64,000 nucleotides of DNA. It comes from Arthrobacter sp. DWC3 (GTDB lineage Bacteria > Actinomycetota > Actinomycetes > Actinomycetales > Micrococcaceae). Below are positions 37,928 to 47,119 of this stretch, piece by piece (position 1 is the first letter of the stretch; the number at the start of each line of letters is the position of its first letter). The DNA lies in the NCBI RefSeq assembly GCF_002929375.1, contig NZ_PJIP01000001.1, positions 248,001 through 312,000 on the forward strand, read 5' to 3'. The notes beneath the pieces were generated by a model, which saw only the letters and a program-made list of their open reading frames with translations, made no database searches and was not told the origin of the DNA. The translations under genes were made by a program, and so were the position numbers.

Positions 37928-38487
37928 CAGACCTCGGGGAGCGTGCAGGTGTGCCCGTCGGCGTCGATGGGGTACCCGCAGATGGGGCACGTGGGGCGGC
38001 CTGCGCCCACCACCTCGAGGGTGCGCTTGGCGAAGGCGCGGGCGGTGCCGACCGGCATGCGCACGCGCAGCACCTCGGACGCGTCGGCGTCGTCGTCATC
38101 GAGGAACACCTCGACGGGATCGGACTCGTCCTCGACGTCGACGATCGGGTAGGCCTCGACGACGATCTGCGCCGTGGTCGGGTCCCACCCCAGGCTCATC
38201 ACGCCGGTGCGGAACTGCTCCTCGACGGGCTCGAGCTGGTCGTTGTCGACCAGTTCGATCGGCGTGCTCGTGGGAACGCTGAAGGGATTGCCCTCGAGGG
38301 TGACCAGCTGGTCGAGGATCTCGTCGATCTTCTCCGCGAGCTGCGCCGACTGCTGCTTCTCCAGCGCGATGCTCACGATCTGCTTCCCGGCGCGCACCTG
38401 CAGGTAGAACGTGCGCTCCCCCGGGACGCCGATGGTGCCGACGACGACGCGGTCAGGCCAGGCGAACTCGTGAACGGTTGTAGGCAT
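37927..38487 (-). CDS. DUF3090 family protein
   Basis: A 186-aa protein of family DUF3090. It begins with a beta-rich domain (FYLQVRAGKQIVSIALEKQQ), has an acidic linker (EVFLDDDDADASEV) and ends in a likely zinc knuckle, CPICGYPIDADGHTC, with three Cys and one His. This ending and the placement between a phosphoglycerate-mutase-type phosphatase and an SCO1664 kinase-like protein are conserved in actinobacteria. ATG 38487 has AGGA nearby. Function unknown. Confidence 0.92.
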   Translation of the reverse strand: MPTTVHEFAWPDRVVVGTIGVPGERTFYLQVRAGKQIVSIALEKQQSAQLAEKIDEILDQLVTLEGNPFSVPTSTPIELVDNDQLEPVEEQFRTGVMSLGWDPTTAQIVVEAYPIVDVEDESDPVEVFLDDDDADASEVLRVRMPVGTARAFAKRTLEVVGAGRPTCPICGYPIDADGHTCTLPEV

Positions 38488-38502
38488 GGTCCTATTTTAG
38501 GG

Positions 38503-39204
38503 TCATGGCGACGGCGGAGCCGAGTGCCCCGCACCACCACCCACGGGCGCGTCCCCCGCGGGCGTGATCTGCGCCAGCCAGGACAGGTCGCCGGCGTCCG
38601 TATTGGTCGCATGGACGGTGGGCCGGCCCGCGCCGTAGCGCACGATCGACACCGAGGCGGGACCGACGTCGATGCGCTGGAACAGGTCGAGGTGCATGCC
38701 CAGCGCGTCGGCGAGGATGGACTTGATGATGTCACCGTGGCTCACCGCCACCCACACGGCACCCGGCCCGTGCTCGGCCTCGAAGGCCGCATCGTGACGC
38801 CGGACCGCTGCCACCGACCGGGCCTGCATCGCGGCCATCGATTCGCCGCCGGGGAAGGTGACGGCGGACGGCTGCGACTGCACCACCGACCACAGCCCCT
38901 CGGTCGCGAGATCCTTGAGTGCGCGACCCTGCCACTGCCCGTAGTCGCACTCCGTGAGATCGGCATCGACCGGCGCGTGCGGCGACGCGGACTGGCGGTC
39001 GAGGATGAACCGGGAGGTCTGCAGGCACCGCTCGAGCGGGCTCGACACCACGCCGACCACGGGCACGGCTGCGAGCCGCTCACCCGTCCGGACCGCCTGG
39101 TCGCGCCCCACCTGGTCGAGGCTGACGCCGGGGGTCCGCCCGGCCAGCACTCCGGTGGCATTGGCTGTGGTGCGGCCGTGCCGCACGAGGATGACTGTGG
39201 CCAT
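38503..39204 (-). CDS. Histidine phosphatase, MSMEG_4193 family
   Basis: A 233-aa phosphatase of the phosphoglycerate-mutase superfamily. The phospho-His motif is ILVRHGRTTAN (His about residue 9), the second Arg in SSPLERCLQT, the acid Glu in LTECDYGQWQGR and the second His in AVSHGDIIK. First gene of the triad with DUF3090 (15-nt gap) and SCO1664. The triad suggests a phosphorylation cycle in which this enzyme removes what the kinase-like protein adds; that is an inference. Confidence 0.92.
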   Translation of the reverse strand: MATVILVRHGRTTANATGVLAGRTPGVSLDQVGRDQAVRTGERLAAVPVVGVVSSPLERCLQTSRFILDRQSASPHAPVDADLTECDYGQWQGRALKDLATEGLWSVVQSQPSAVTFPGGESMAAMQARSVAAVRRHDAAFEAEHGPGAVWVAVSHGDIIKSILADALGMHLDLFQRIDVGPASVSIVRYGAGRPTVHATNTDAGDLSWLAQITPAGDAPVGGGAGHSAPPSP

Positions 39205-39213
39205 CCACCCAGC

Positions 39214-40548
39214 CTAGCCACCCGCTCGACTGCGGTGTCCCTCGACCTCGGTGGGTTCGGTCGGTGGTGGAGCGAAGGACGCCGTCGGGCGCCTCCTGCG
39301 CTCAGCATGGCGCGGGACGGCCAGGGCCGGCGGCGCGAGGGGCCGGGGGTCCTCCCGCCGGTCGCAATGGCTGATTTCCAGCGCATCGGCGACTACGCCC
39401 GCCATCTCGCCGGTCCGGCGGTGGACGGTGCGTTGCCGGTCGGCCCCGGTGCCCCGGTCGAGCAGCCGGACGAGCCCGTCCGTCACGGCGGCGTCGTCCC
39501 CCGCCTCGGTCAGCGTCGGCAGCACGCGATCCAGCAGTGCCCACACCACGTCCCACGCCGGAGCGGGGCGCCCGGTCACGGGGTGCACGAGATCCGCGCC
39601 CAACCCGGACAGTCTCGCCTGCCACCCGGCCAGGCGCAGCGCCGAGGTGGACACCGCCATCGGGGGCACGCCCCTGCGCCAGTCCCGTGCCGCCTTCTCC
39701 ACGAGACCGCGTGCCAGAGCGGCGATCAGGCCGGTGTCCTCGGGAAACAGGCACACGTCGGCCACCCGGATCTCCACCGTCGGGTAGGAGTGGGACAGGC
39801 GGGCATCGAAGTAGAGCATCCGGTGGTCCACGAGGACCCCGGTCGCCAGCAGTTCCTGTTCATGCGAGCGGTAGGCGTCCACCGAGCCGTACACCGGTGA
39901 CGGTCCGGCGGAGGGCCAGGACTGCCACACCTGGGACCGGTAGCTGGCGAAGCCGGTGTCGTGGCCGCTGATGAAGGGGGAGTTCGCGCTCAGGGCCACC
40001 AGGACGGGCAACCAGTGACGGATGCGGTCGAGGACTCCTACGCCTTCCCGTGCGGAAGCCACGGAGACGTGGACATGCAGGCCGCAGGTGAGATTGTCCC
40101 GGGCAAGAACGCCGTAGCGGTCGATGATGGCCTGGTAGCGCGCCGTCGGGTGGGGGTGGGGGCGCCCGGGCAGCGGCGAGGTACTCAGGGCCACCGCCCG
40201 CACTCCGACGGCGCGGGCCGCCTCGTCCGCCAGCGCCCGGCCGGCGACGACGTCGGTCATCAGTCCTGGCAGGGTGCTGTGGGCGGGGGAGACCACTTCG
40301 ATCATCTCCTGCTGCAGCTCGGCCTCCAGAGTGCTTCCGCCCGCGTTCCTCCCGGTGTCCGCGTACGCCCCCAGCAGGGCGGAGGAGGCCGCGACCGGTT
40401 GACCCCCGGCGCCGTCGACCAGGAGGAGTTCCTCCTCCACCCCGAACGTCCGGACTCCGTCGGTGGGCAGGGAGGTTGCCGGCCCTGCGTCCTCGCGGGG
40501 ACCGGCGGCGACGACGCCTGTGAATGCACTGCCCGTGGAGCCCCGCAT
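39214..40548 (-). CDS. Carboxylate-amine ligase, YbdK / GCS2 family
   Basis: A 444-aa ATP-dependent ligase of the glutamate-cysteine ligase type 2 family. Motifs: TFGVEEELLLVD (substrate and Mg site), LQQEMIEVVSP, CGLHVHVSVAS, and PTVEIRVADVCLFPED. YbdK-type members have weak glutamate-cysteine ligase activity; in actinobacteria mycothiol replaces glutathione, so the true product is unclear. ATG 40548 is preferred to GTG 40563 because GAGGA lies 7 nt before it. The tail after about residue 400 is low complexity. It follows the phosphatase gene start by 9 nt on the same strand. Confidence 0.9.
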   Translation of the reverse strand: MRGSTGSAFTGVVAAGPREDAGPATSLPTDGVRTFGVEEELLLVDGAGGQPVAASSALLGAYADTGRNAGGSTLEAELQQEMIEVVSPAHSTLPGLMTDVVAGRALADEAARAVGVRAVALSTSPLPGRPHPHPTARYQAIIDRYGVLARDNLTCGLHVHVSVASAREGVGVLDRIRHWLPVLVALSANSPFISGHDTGFASYRSQVWQSWPSAGPSPVYGSVDAYRSHEQELLATGVLVDHRMLYFDARLSHSYPTVEIRVADVCLFPEDTGLIAALARGLVEKAARDWRRGVPPMAVSTSALRLAGWQARLSGLGADLVHPVTGRPAPAWDVVWALLDRVLPTLTEAGDDAAVTDGLVRLLDRGTGADRQRTVHRRTGEMAGVVADALEISHCDRREDPRPLAPPALAVPRHAERRRRPTASFAPPPTEPTEVEGHRSRAGG

Positions 40549-40761
40549 CGCGTTCCTCGTCACCGGTCAGTCCCGGGTGACGGGCCGGCAGATCTGAGTT
40601 CTCGTCATGAGCCAGCATTCGCCGCGATGGCACGCCCTGCATAGTGTCGGAAGTCCCCGCTCGGCCTCACGCCCCCGGAGGACGGCGGCACCGGGCTGCT
40701 GACCCACGGCCTCCTGCACGCCCGCTGGGCATGGGGGATACCCATGCGTTAGCATGGACGT

Positions 40762-40863
40762 ATCAAGGGGAGTACTCCCGACTGCGATTGGCTCGTCACT
40801 ACGGAAGCTGCGAAGCATCCCGGGCCGTCGGTTCCGGTTGCACCGGAGCGGAGGAGACCTTGG
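40762..40863 (+). ncRNA. yybP-ykoY (manganese) riboswitch
   Basis: Leader of the TerC gene with the signature elements in order: AAGGGGAGTA (40765-40774), the CTCGTCACTACGG segment (40792-40804), a GC-rich hairpin (CCGG ... CCGG around 40834-40846) and the closing GGAGGAGACCTT (40850-40861). These match the conserved loops that bind Mn2+ in the yybP-ykoY class, which commonly precedes TerC/YkoY exporters. The closing segment contains a Shine-Dalgarno-like GGAGG, but the likely start ATG lies further down. It should turn the exporter on at high manganese. Confidence 0.78.
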
Positions 40864-40901
40864 CGCCTATGTCCGACGCCTACCCCTTGGGAGCACCCCT
40901 C

Positions 40902-41981
40902 ATGCAGGTCACACCCCTGATCTGGTTGATCACCATTGCCGTGACGATCCTCTTCTTCGTCTACGAGTTCTTCGCGCACGTGCGCAGACCCCACGAACCG
41001 ACCATCGGTGAATCCGCCCGCTGGTCCGCGTTCTATATCGGCCTGGCCCTGCTGTTCGGCGTCGGTATCGGCGTCGTCTCGGGCTGGACGTTCGGCGGCG
41101 AGTACTTCGCCGGCTACCTCACCGAGAAGGCCCTGTCGATCGACAACCTCTTCGTGTTCCTCATCGTGATGACCGGCTTCGCGGTCCCGAAGAAGTACCA
41201 GCAGAAGGTGCTGATGATCGGCATCATCATCGCCCTGATCCTCCGCGGCGGGTTCATCGCCATCGGGGCGAGCCTGATCGAGAACTTCTCCTGGATCTTC
41301 TACCTCTTCGGCGCCCTGCTGCTCGTCCTGGCCTACAAGCAGGCGTTCGGCAGCCACGACTCCAACCCGGCGGACGGCCGGTTCATGCGGCTCGTCCGCC
41401 GCGTGCTGCCCGTCACGGACGAATACCACGGCGACAAGCTCACGGTGAAGCAGGGCGGCACGCGCTTCGTCACCCCGATGCTGCTGACCATCATCGCGAT
41501 CGGCTTCGTGGACCTCATCTTCGCCGTGGACTCCATCCCCGCGATCTACGGCCTGACCAACGAGGCGTACATCGTCTTCACGGCCAATGCCTTCGCGCTG
41601 ATGGGCCTGCGTCAGCTGTTCTTCCTCATCGGCGGACTGCTGGAACGCCTGGTCTACCTGGCCCAGGGTCTCGCCGTCATCCTCGCGTTCATCGGCGTGA
41701 AGCTCGTCTTCCACGCCCTGCACGTCAACGAGCTGCCGTTCGTCAACGGCGGCGAGCCGCTGCTCTGGGTGCCCGAGATCCCCATCTGGTTCTCGCTGCT
41801 GTTCATCGCGGCCACCATCGCCGTCGCCACCGTGGCGAGCCTGCTCAAGACCCGAGGCGACGGCGGCGGGAGCCACCGCGAGGAGGTGCAGGGCGGGCAG
41901 GTGGCCGGCGCGGTCTCCGATGGCAGGGATGCGGACCCGCAGGCCGACGACGCCAGCACCACCGCGGGCGCGCAGAAGTAG
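40902..41981 (+). CDS. TerC-family membrane protein (probable Mn2+ exporter)
   Basis: A 359-aa membrane protein with about nine helices. TerC marks: SIDNLFVFLIVMTGF and the second acidic motif FVDLIFAVDSIPAIYG, which carry the Asp residues thought to bind the metal. The soluble C-terminal tail is charged and low complexity. ATG 40902 is used because GGGAG lies 8 nt upstream and homology begins at VTPLIW; ATG 40869 and TTG 40860 are alternatives. Control by the riboswitch at 40762-40863 indicates a role in exporting manganese, perhaps for loading exported proteins. Confidence 0.93.
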   Translation: MQVTPLIWLITIAVTILFFVYEFFAHVRRPHEPTIGESARWSAFYIGLALLFGVGIGVVSGWTFGGEYFAGYLTEKALSIDNLFVFLIVMTGFAVPKKYQQKVLMIGIIIALILRGGFIAIGASLIENFSWIFYLFGALLLVLAYKQAFGSHDSNPADGRFMRLVRRVLPVTDEYHGDKLTVKQGGTRFVTPMLLTIIAIGFVDLIFAVDSIPAIYGLTNEAYIVFTANAFALMGLRQLFFLIGGLLERLVYLAQGLAVILAFIGVKLVFHALHVNELPFVNGGEPLLWVPEIPIWFSLLFIAATIAVATVASLLKTRGDGGGSHREEVQGGQVAGAVSDGRDADPQADDASTTAGAQK

Positions 41982-41999
41982 CTCCCGCACGGAGGGCGT

Positions 42000-42029
42000 A
42001 CCACCGGTCCCGGAAACGGGGCCGGTGGT
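42000..42029 (+). terminator. Terminator hairpin after TerC gene
   Basis: 12-bp stem ACCACCGGTCCC / GGGGCCGGTGGT with one G-T pair and a six-base loop, 18 nt after the stop codon. No T-tract, as is common at this GC content. Confidence 0.7.
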
Positions 42030-42120
42030 GCGTGTGCCGTCACGGACCCCACGAAAAGCCGGCGCATGACGTTGACTGGTCGGGTAGCCGGTAGAGCGCC
42101 GGCGCCACGAAGGAGACATC

Positions 42121-42951
42121 ATGACCACCTGGCTGATCACCGGCTGCTCCACAGGACTCGGACGCGCCCTCGCGGAGGCCGCCCTCCAGCGCGGCGACAA
42201 CGTGGTGGCCACGGCCCGGGATGCCTCGACCGTGGAGGACCTCACCGCGGCATATCCCGACACTGCGCTCGCCGTCGCCCTCGACGTGACCGACGCCGAC
42301 CAGGTACGGACGGCGGTGGAGCGCGGCACCGGGACGTTCGGCGGGATCGACGTGCTGGTCAACAATGCGGGCTACGGGTACCGCGCCGCCGTCGAGGAGG
42401 GCGACGACCACGACGTGCGCATCCTGTTCGACACGCACTTCTTCGGCAGCGTGGACATGATCAAGGCCGTCCTGCCCCAGATGCGTGCCCGGCGCGCAGG
42501 CACCATCGTGAACCTGTCCTCGATCGGCGCGCACATCACCCCGGCCGGGTCCGGCTACTACGCGGCCGTGAAATCCGCGGTGGAGGGACTCACCGGGTCG
42601 CTGCGCAAGGAAGTGGGACCCCTGGGCATCACGGCGATGGTCGTGGAGCCCGGCGGCTTCAGGACCGACTTCTCCGGCCGGTCCCTCCAGCAGTCCGCGG
42701 ACGCCATCGGCGACTACGCCGACACCGCCGGCAAACGCCGCAAGGAGAACGACACCAGCCACGGCACGCAGCCCGGGGACCCCGCCAAGGCGGCAGCGGC
42801 GATCCTCACCGCCGTCGACTCCGAGGACGCCCCCGAGGTGCTGATCCTCGGCGCCGACGCGACCACAGCCCACGCCGACGTCCTGAAGGCGCAACTCGCC
42901 TCACTCGAGGCCTGGCGGCACGTCAGCGAGAGCACCGGGGTGAAGGAATAG
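42121..42951 (+). CDS. Short-chain dehydrogenase/reductase
   Basis: A 276-aa classical SDR. Cofactor site TGCSTGLGRALAEA near the N-terminus with a following ARD (NADP preference), NNAG motif VLVNNAGYGYRAAV, catalytic Ser in VNLSSIGAHI and the YxxxK pair in GYYAAVKSAVEGL. AAGGAGA precedes the ATG. It shares the ALVNNAG...PGGFRTDF layout with oxidoreductases of unknown aldehyde or ketone substrates. Followed after 106 nt by an extended SDR on the same strand. Confidence 0.92.
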   Translation: MTTWLITGCSTGLGRALAEAALQRGDNVVATARDASTVEDLTAAYPDTALAVALDVTDADQVRTAVERGTGTFGGIDVLVNNAGYGYRAAVEEGDDHDVRILFDTHFFGSVDMIKAVLPQMRARRAGTIVNLSSIGAHITPAGSGYYAAVKSAVEGLTGSLRKEVGPLGITAMVVEPGGFRTDFSGRSLQQSADAIGDYADTAGKRRKENDTSHGTQPGDPAKAAAAILTAVDSEDAPEVLILGADATTAHADVLKAQLASLEAWRHVSESTGVKE

Positions 42952-43057
42952 CCCGTCCTGGCGGCATCGCAGTGCACTGCCTACCAGCGGCAACGAGCAC
43001 CCCAGCACCCCGATCGGCCGGCACCCCGGCCCACCTGCATCAACCCGAGGAGACACC

Positions 43058-43954
43058 ATGAAGGTCCTGATCACCGGCGCCCACGGAAAGGTCGGTCGCG
43101 CCACCACGCAGGCGATGATCGACGCCGGCCACGAAGTGCACACCACCGATCTCACCCGGCCCGGCTTCGAACGCAAGACCGACGACGCCCCCCGGTACAC
43201 GATGGCGGACCTCACCGACGCGGGTGAGGCCTACGCCGTCGTGCACGGCGCGGACGCCGTGGTGCACATCGCCGCGATCCCCGAACCGACCGGCAACCCG
43301 CCGCACGTGGTGTTCCGGACCAACCTGATGGCCACGTTCAACGTCCTCGAAGCGGCCATCCGCTTCGGCGTGAAGCGCTTCGTCTACATCTCGAGCGAGA
43401 CCGTGCCGGGCTTCTTCTTCCCCGAGCGCGACTTCCTGCCCGACTACGCCCCGGTGGACGAGGAGCACCCGATCCGCCCGCAGGACCCCTACGCCCTGTC
43501 CAAGCACTTCGGCGAGCAGCTCATGGACGCCGCGGTCGCCCGGGCGGACATCCGGTGCATCTCGATCCGGCCCAGCTGGGTCCAGTTCGAGGGCAACTAC
43601 GAGCACAACCTGGGGCCGCAGATCCGCGACGCGTCCGTCCTCAGCCCCAACCTCTGGAGTTACATCGACGTCTACGACCTGGCCGATGCGATCGTCCTCG
43701 CCACCGGCTCGGACCTGCCGGGGCACGAGGTCTTCTACATCGCCTCGCCCGACAACGTGGGCGGCTACGACTTCGCCGAGATCCTCACGCGGTACTACGG
43801 CGACCGGATCGAACTGCGCGGGCTGGACCGCTCGGACGCCTCGGGCATCTCCAGCGCGAAGGCGCAGAGGATGCTCGGGTGGGCCCCCCGGCGATCCTGG
43901 CGCGACTACCTGGACGCCGACGGGAAGGCCCTCCCGCAGGATCAGGTCCAGTAG
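43058..43954 (+). CDS. NAD(P)-dependent epimerase/dehydratase (extended SDR)
   Basis: A 298-aa extended SDR. Cofactor motif LITGAHGKVGRAT, catalytic Ser in FVYISSETVPG, and the YxxxK pair in DPYALSKHFGEQL. A C-terminal substrate domain ends RSWRDYLDADGK. It resembles uronate dehydrogenases and UDP-glucose 4-epimerase-like reductases. GAGGAGAC precedes the ATG. Its last 13 nt overlap the convergent radical SAM gene. Confidence 0.9.
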   Translation: MKVLITGAHGKVGRATTQAMIDAGHEVHTTDLTRPGFERKTDDAPRYTMADLTDAGEAYAVVHGADAVVHIAAIPEPTGNPPHVVFRTNLMATFNVLEAAIRFGVKRFVYISSETVPGFFFPERDFLPDYAPVDEEHPIRPQDPYALSKHFGEQLMDAAVARADIRCISIRPSWVQFEGNYEHNLGPQIRDASVLSPNLWSYIDVYDLADAIVLATGSDLPGHEVFYIASPDNVGGYDFAEILTRYYGDRIELRGLDRSDASGISSAKAQRMLGWAPRRSWRDYLDADGKALPQDQVQ

Positions 43955-45048
43955 AGGAGCCTGGCCGCCGGGAGGCGCCGCTCCAGCTCATCCGTGAACC
44001 ATGCACGCATCTCCGCCATGGTCTGCTTCGGGTACACGTACTTCACGCCGCCGAACTTGGACCGCTTCTGGGTGCGCAGGTCCTCGTCCATCTCGAGCCT
44101 GGTCCTTGGATACCAGCCGAGCAGCACCTCCTTGCTCGCGGGCGTGAAGCGGTGCGTGATGATCTCGGCCGTGAGATCGAGGTCGTCGACGCCCGCGACC
44201 GCTGCGGCGACGTCGTCCAGCAGTGCGCCGTACTGCTCGCGCCAGCCGGGGACGGGCATGATCGGGGCGATCGTCAGGCCCACGCGGTACCCGGCCGTCG
44301 CGACCGCGCGGAGGGCGGCGAGGCGTGCGGGCATGCGTGCGGTGCCGCCCTCGAAGCGGTTGGCCACCTCGGCGGCATTGACCGAGAAGCGGATGCGCGT
44401 CCGCCGCCCGTGGTCGAGGGTCACGAGCTCGCCGACGTCGTCGAACTTGGTGGTGAAGCGCAGCTGGACGTCGTCCCCGAACTCACCCGAGCCGACGCGG
44501 GAGATCGCGGCGGCGAGCGAGCCGGTCACGCTCTCGATGCCGAGGGGGTCGGTGTAGCAGGACAGCTCGAACGTGGTGCCCTCGTCGCCGCGCTCGAGCG
44601 TCCCGCGGGTCACGGACCCCCGGCCGGCATGGGTGCGGATGCCGTCCAGCACGTCGTCGAGGTTCGCGTACGCGCGGGTGACGGGCGGCCCCTGCAGGGA
44701 CCCGGCGAGGTAGCAGTACTGGCAGTGCGCGGGGCAACCCTTGGCGAGGTCGATCCGCCAGTCGGCGCTCGGCGGGATGGGCTGCGGCTTGAGGGCGCTG
44801 GGGGGGGCCACCACCACCGCGAGCGTGTTCTTGGCGGACGCGTACGTCTCGCGCTCGGTCGCGCCGCGGAGGCCCGTCAGCGCGTTCCCGGACAGGAAGC
44901 GGATGTCCTCGACGCCGGCGAGCTCGCACCGTCGGACGATCTCGGCGGTGTGCGGGAGGTCGGCTGCAGCCCGCGTGATCATCACGTGTCGGGGGACCCA
45001 CAGGCGGGTAGGGGAGAGGGTGGTCAGGTCCAGTTCCTGGGCTGTCAT
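43942..45048 (-). CDS. Spore-photoproduct-lyase-like radical SAM protein
   Basis: A 368-aa radical SAM enzyme. The cluster motif is CPAHCQYCY (C-x3-C-x2-C, about residue 103), followed by a TIM barrel with the ELSCYTDPLGIE and FTTKFDDV segments characteristic of the SPL family. The last part (RSKFGGVKYVYPKQTM) also matches SPL-type proteins. In a non-sporulating actinobacterium it may repair UV photoproducts or have another radical chemistry. Of three starts (45054, 45051, 45048), ATG 45048 best fits GAAGG at 45054-45058. Confidence 0.88.
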   Translation of the reverse strand: MTAQELDLTTLSPTRLWVPRHVMITRAAADLPHTAEIVRRCELAGVEDIRFLSGNALTGLRGATERETYASAKNTLAVVVAPPSALKPQPIPPSADWRIDLAKGCPAHCQYCYLAGSLQGPPVTRAYANLDDVLDGIRTHAGRGSVTRGTLERGDEGTTFELSCYTDPLGIESVTGSLAAAISRVGSGEFGDDVQLRFTTKFDDVGELVTLDHGRRTRIRFSVNAAEVANRFEGGTARMPARLAALRAVATAGYRVGLTIAPIMPVPGWREQYGALLDDVAAAVAGVDDLDLTAEIITHRFTPASKEVLLGWYPRTRLEMDEDLRTQKRSKFGGVKYVYPKQTMAEMRAWFTDELERRLPAARLLYWT

Positions 45049-45225
45049 CATCACCTTCTACAACAACCGGAAGGGCGGGTCTGTTCCGTCCGGAACGGGC
45101 CCGCGCGGGGTTCCCGACCCGTCGGTGGGCGGCCCGTCACCGTATACTCCCAGCATGCCGATCACCCGCCTCTCCCGTGGCGTCCCTGCCCTGAATCCCT
45201 CTGCCGAGCACCGCGGGGGCGCGCT

Positions 45226-46245
45226 GTGAGCGGCGGTCTCGTCGCGCTCCTCGACGACGTCGCGGCCCTGGCCCGCATCGCGGCCGCCTCGGTGGACGAC
45301 GTCGCAGCCGGGGCCGCGAAGGCGGGTGCGAAGGCCGCCGGCGTGGTGATCGACGACGCCGCCGTCACCCCGCAGTACGTCTCCGGTGCGGACCCGTCCC
45401 GCGAGCTGCCGATGATCAAGCGGATCTTCTGGGGCTCGCTGCGGAACAAGCTGCTGATCATCCTGCCCGCCCTGCTGCTCGTCAGCGCCTTCGTCCCGGG
45501 CATCATCCCGTTCATCCTCATGCTGGGCGGCACCTACCTCTGCTACGAGGGCGCCGAGAAGGTGTGGCACAAGCTCCGCGGCCACCACGAGTCCAAGCAG
45601 GCGCCGGCGGTGGAGCGGGGGCCGGAGGCGGAAGCCAGGGTCACCAAGGGCGCCATCACCACCGACTTCATCCTCTCCTGCGAGATCATGGTCATCTCCA
45701 TGAACGAGGTGGCCGACGAGTCCCTCATCTCGCGGGCACTCATCCTGATCGTGGTGGCGCTCGCCATCACGGTGCTCGTGTACGGCGCCGTCGCGCTGAT
45801 CGTCAAGATGGACGACATCGGCCTGCACCTCACCACGAAGGACTCGGAGGGCTCCCAGCGGTTCGGCCGGTTGCTCGTCACGGCGATGCCCGGCGTCCTG
45901 GCGGCGATCACCTTCATCGGGACGATCGCCATGCTCTGGGTGGGCGGCCACATCATGCTGCAGGGAGCCTACGACCTCGGCTGGCACGCACCGTACGACC
46001 TCGTGCACGTGCTCGAGCACCCGTTCGCCGGCATCCCCGTGGTGGGCGGTTTCCTGGCCTGGCTCGTGAACACCCTCTGCTCGGCCGTCCTCGGCCTGGC
46101 GTGGGGCCTGATCGTCATGGCGATCGTGCACCCCCTCCTGAAGATGCTGCCGTTCGGCAGGAAGGGCGAGCACGAGGAAGGCGATGTCCGCGCCGCCATC
46201 GCCGGTCACCGGCCGGCGGACCGGAAGGCCGAACCGGGCGCCTAG
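45226..46245 (+). CDS. DUF808 / YedI-family inner membrane protein
   Basis: A 339-aa membrane protein of family DUF808. The N-terminus MSGGLVALLDDVAALARIAA, the segment PELPMIKRIFWGSLRNK-like stretch after residue 60, and TDFILSCEIMVISMNEVADE are diagnostic. It has about eight membrane helices and a charged tail. GTG 45226 is the start with a weak GGGGGC before it. Function unknown in any organism as far as I know. Confidence 0.92.
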   Translation: MSGGLVALLDDVAALARIAAASVDDVAAGAAKAGAKAAGVVIDDAAVTPQYVSGADPSRELPMIKRIFWGSLRNKLLIILPALLLVSAFVPGIIPFILMLGGTYLCYEGAEKVWHKLRGHHESKQAPAVERGPEAEARVTKGAITTDFILSCEIMVISMNEVADESLISRALILIVVALAITVLVYGAVALIVKMDDIGLHLTTKDSEGSQRFGRLLVTAMPGVLAAITFIGTIAMLWVGGHIMLQGAYDLGWHAPYDLVHVLEHPFAGIPVVGGFLAWLVNTLCSAVLGLAWGLIVMAIVHPLLKMLPFGRKGEHEEGDVRAAIAGHRPADRKAEPGA

Positions 46246-46297
46246 GCGCCATCGCCGTCGTCCTGCGGCGTGTCCGACGGGGATGCCACCGACCGGG

Positions 46298-47119
46298 CTA
46301 GCGCCGGAAGACGTCGTCGAGGGTGACGGCGGTCAGCCCGCGGTCGGTGATGAGCTGCCGGAGCTGCGGGAAGACGCGCGTGACCGGGAGGAAGTTCAGA
46401 TGCCCGATCACGATGTGCGCGGGCAGGAACCACTGGTGGGCGAGGCCGAGGATCTCCTGTTCGGTCCGCAGACCCGAGTCGGCCAGCGAGCCGTACCACA
46501 TGACAGGGGACGTGTACCCGATCGATGCCGCCGCCGCGTCCGTCCGCGCGTTGCGGTAGCCGTACGGCGGCCGGTAGTAGGGGCGGGGATCCACACCGTA
46601 CGTGGACACGATGAAGTCGTGGTTCCGCTGCAGCTCCGCGACGATCCCGGCGTCGCCGAGGCGGGTGAGGTCGGCGTGGGACCACGTGTGATTGGCCAGC
46701 TGCACCTGGCCGGACGCCACCAGGGGCCTGAGCAGCCCGGCATGCTCCGTCCACCCCGGGTAGCAGCCGTTGAGAAAGAACGTCAGCCGCGTGCCGCTCG
46801 TGCGCGCGAAGTCGATGTAGAGCCGGACCACCTCGCTGTCGGATCCGTCGTCGACCGTCCACGCGAGCACCGGGTCGGCGGTGGGCAGGTTCGTGAGGAC
46901 GCCCGGCGGGAGCTGCACCTTCGTGAGCGCAGGGGGCACCGGCACCGGGGGAGGTGAGGGCGCCGGAGGCGGCGGCGGGGAAGCGGACGGCGTGGCCGAT
47001 GGTCCCGGTGCCACCATGCCCGCAGCCTTGGCCGGACCGCGGGCAGGAGCGGCGCAGGCGGTCAGGCCGAGACCGGCGCCGGCCACCAGGACGGCACCCA
47101 TGAATGTTCGACGCTCCAC
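46298..47119 (-). CDS. Polysaccharide deacetylase (NodB/CE4), lipoprotein
   Basis: A 273-aa exported enzyme. It starts GTG 47119 (GAAGG seven bases upstream) with a twin-arginine-like signal ERRTFMGAVL and lipobox LTAC, so it is probably a Tat-exported lipoprotein. A Pro-rich linker (PSASPPPPPAPSPPPVPVPP) leads to the NodB domain: WTVDDGSDSE (metal Asp pair), LANHTWSHADLTRL (metal His pair) and RPPYGYRN. It removes N-acetyl groups from chitin- or peptidoglycan-type sugars outside the cell. The GH18 gene upstream suggests a chitin-like substrate. Confidence 0.9.
   Translation of the reverse strand: MERRTFMGAVLVAGAGLGLTACAAPARGPAKAAGMVAPGPSATPSASPPPPPAPSPPPVPVPPALTKVQLPPGVLTNLPTADPVLAWTVDDGSDSEVVRLYIDFARTSGTRLTFFLNGCYPGWTEHAGLLRPLVASGQVQLANHTWSHADLTRLGDAGIVAELQRNHDFIVSTYGVDPRPYYRPPYGYRNARTDAAAASIGYTSPVMWYGSLADSGLRTEQEILGLAHQWFLPAHIVIGHLNFLPVTRVFPQLRQLITDRGLTAVTLDDVFRR

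Noticed and set aside
43555-45225. Plus-strand extension of the DUF808 frame through the radical SAM region
   Set aside because: The sequence before GTG 45226 is low-complexity antisense of two real genes; DUF808 homology starts at 45226.
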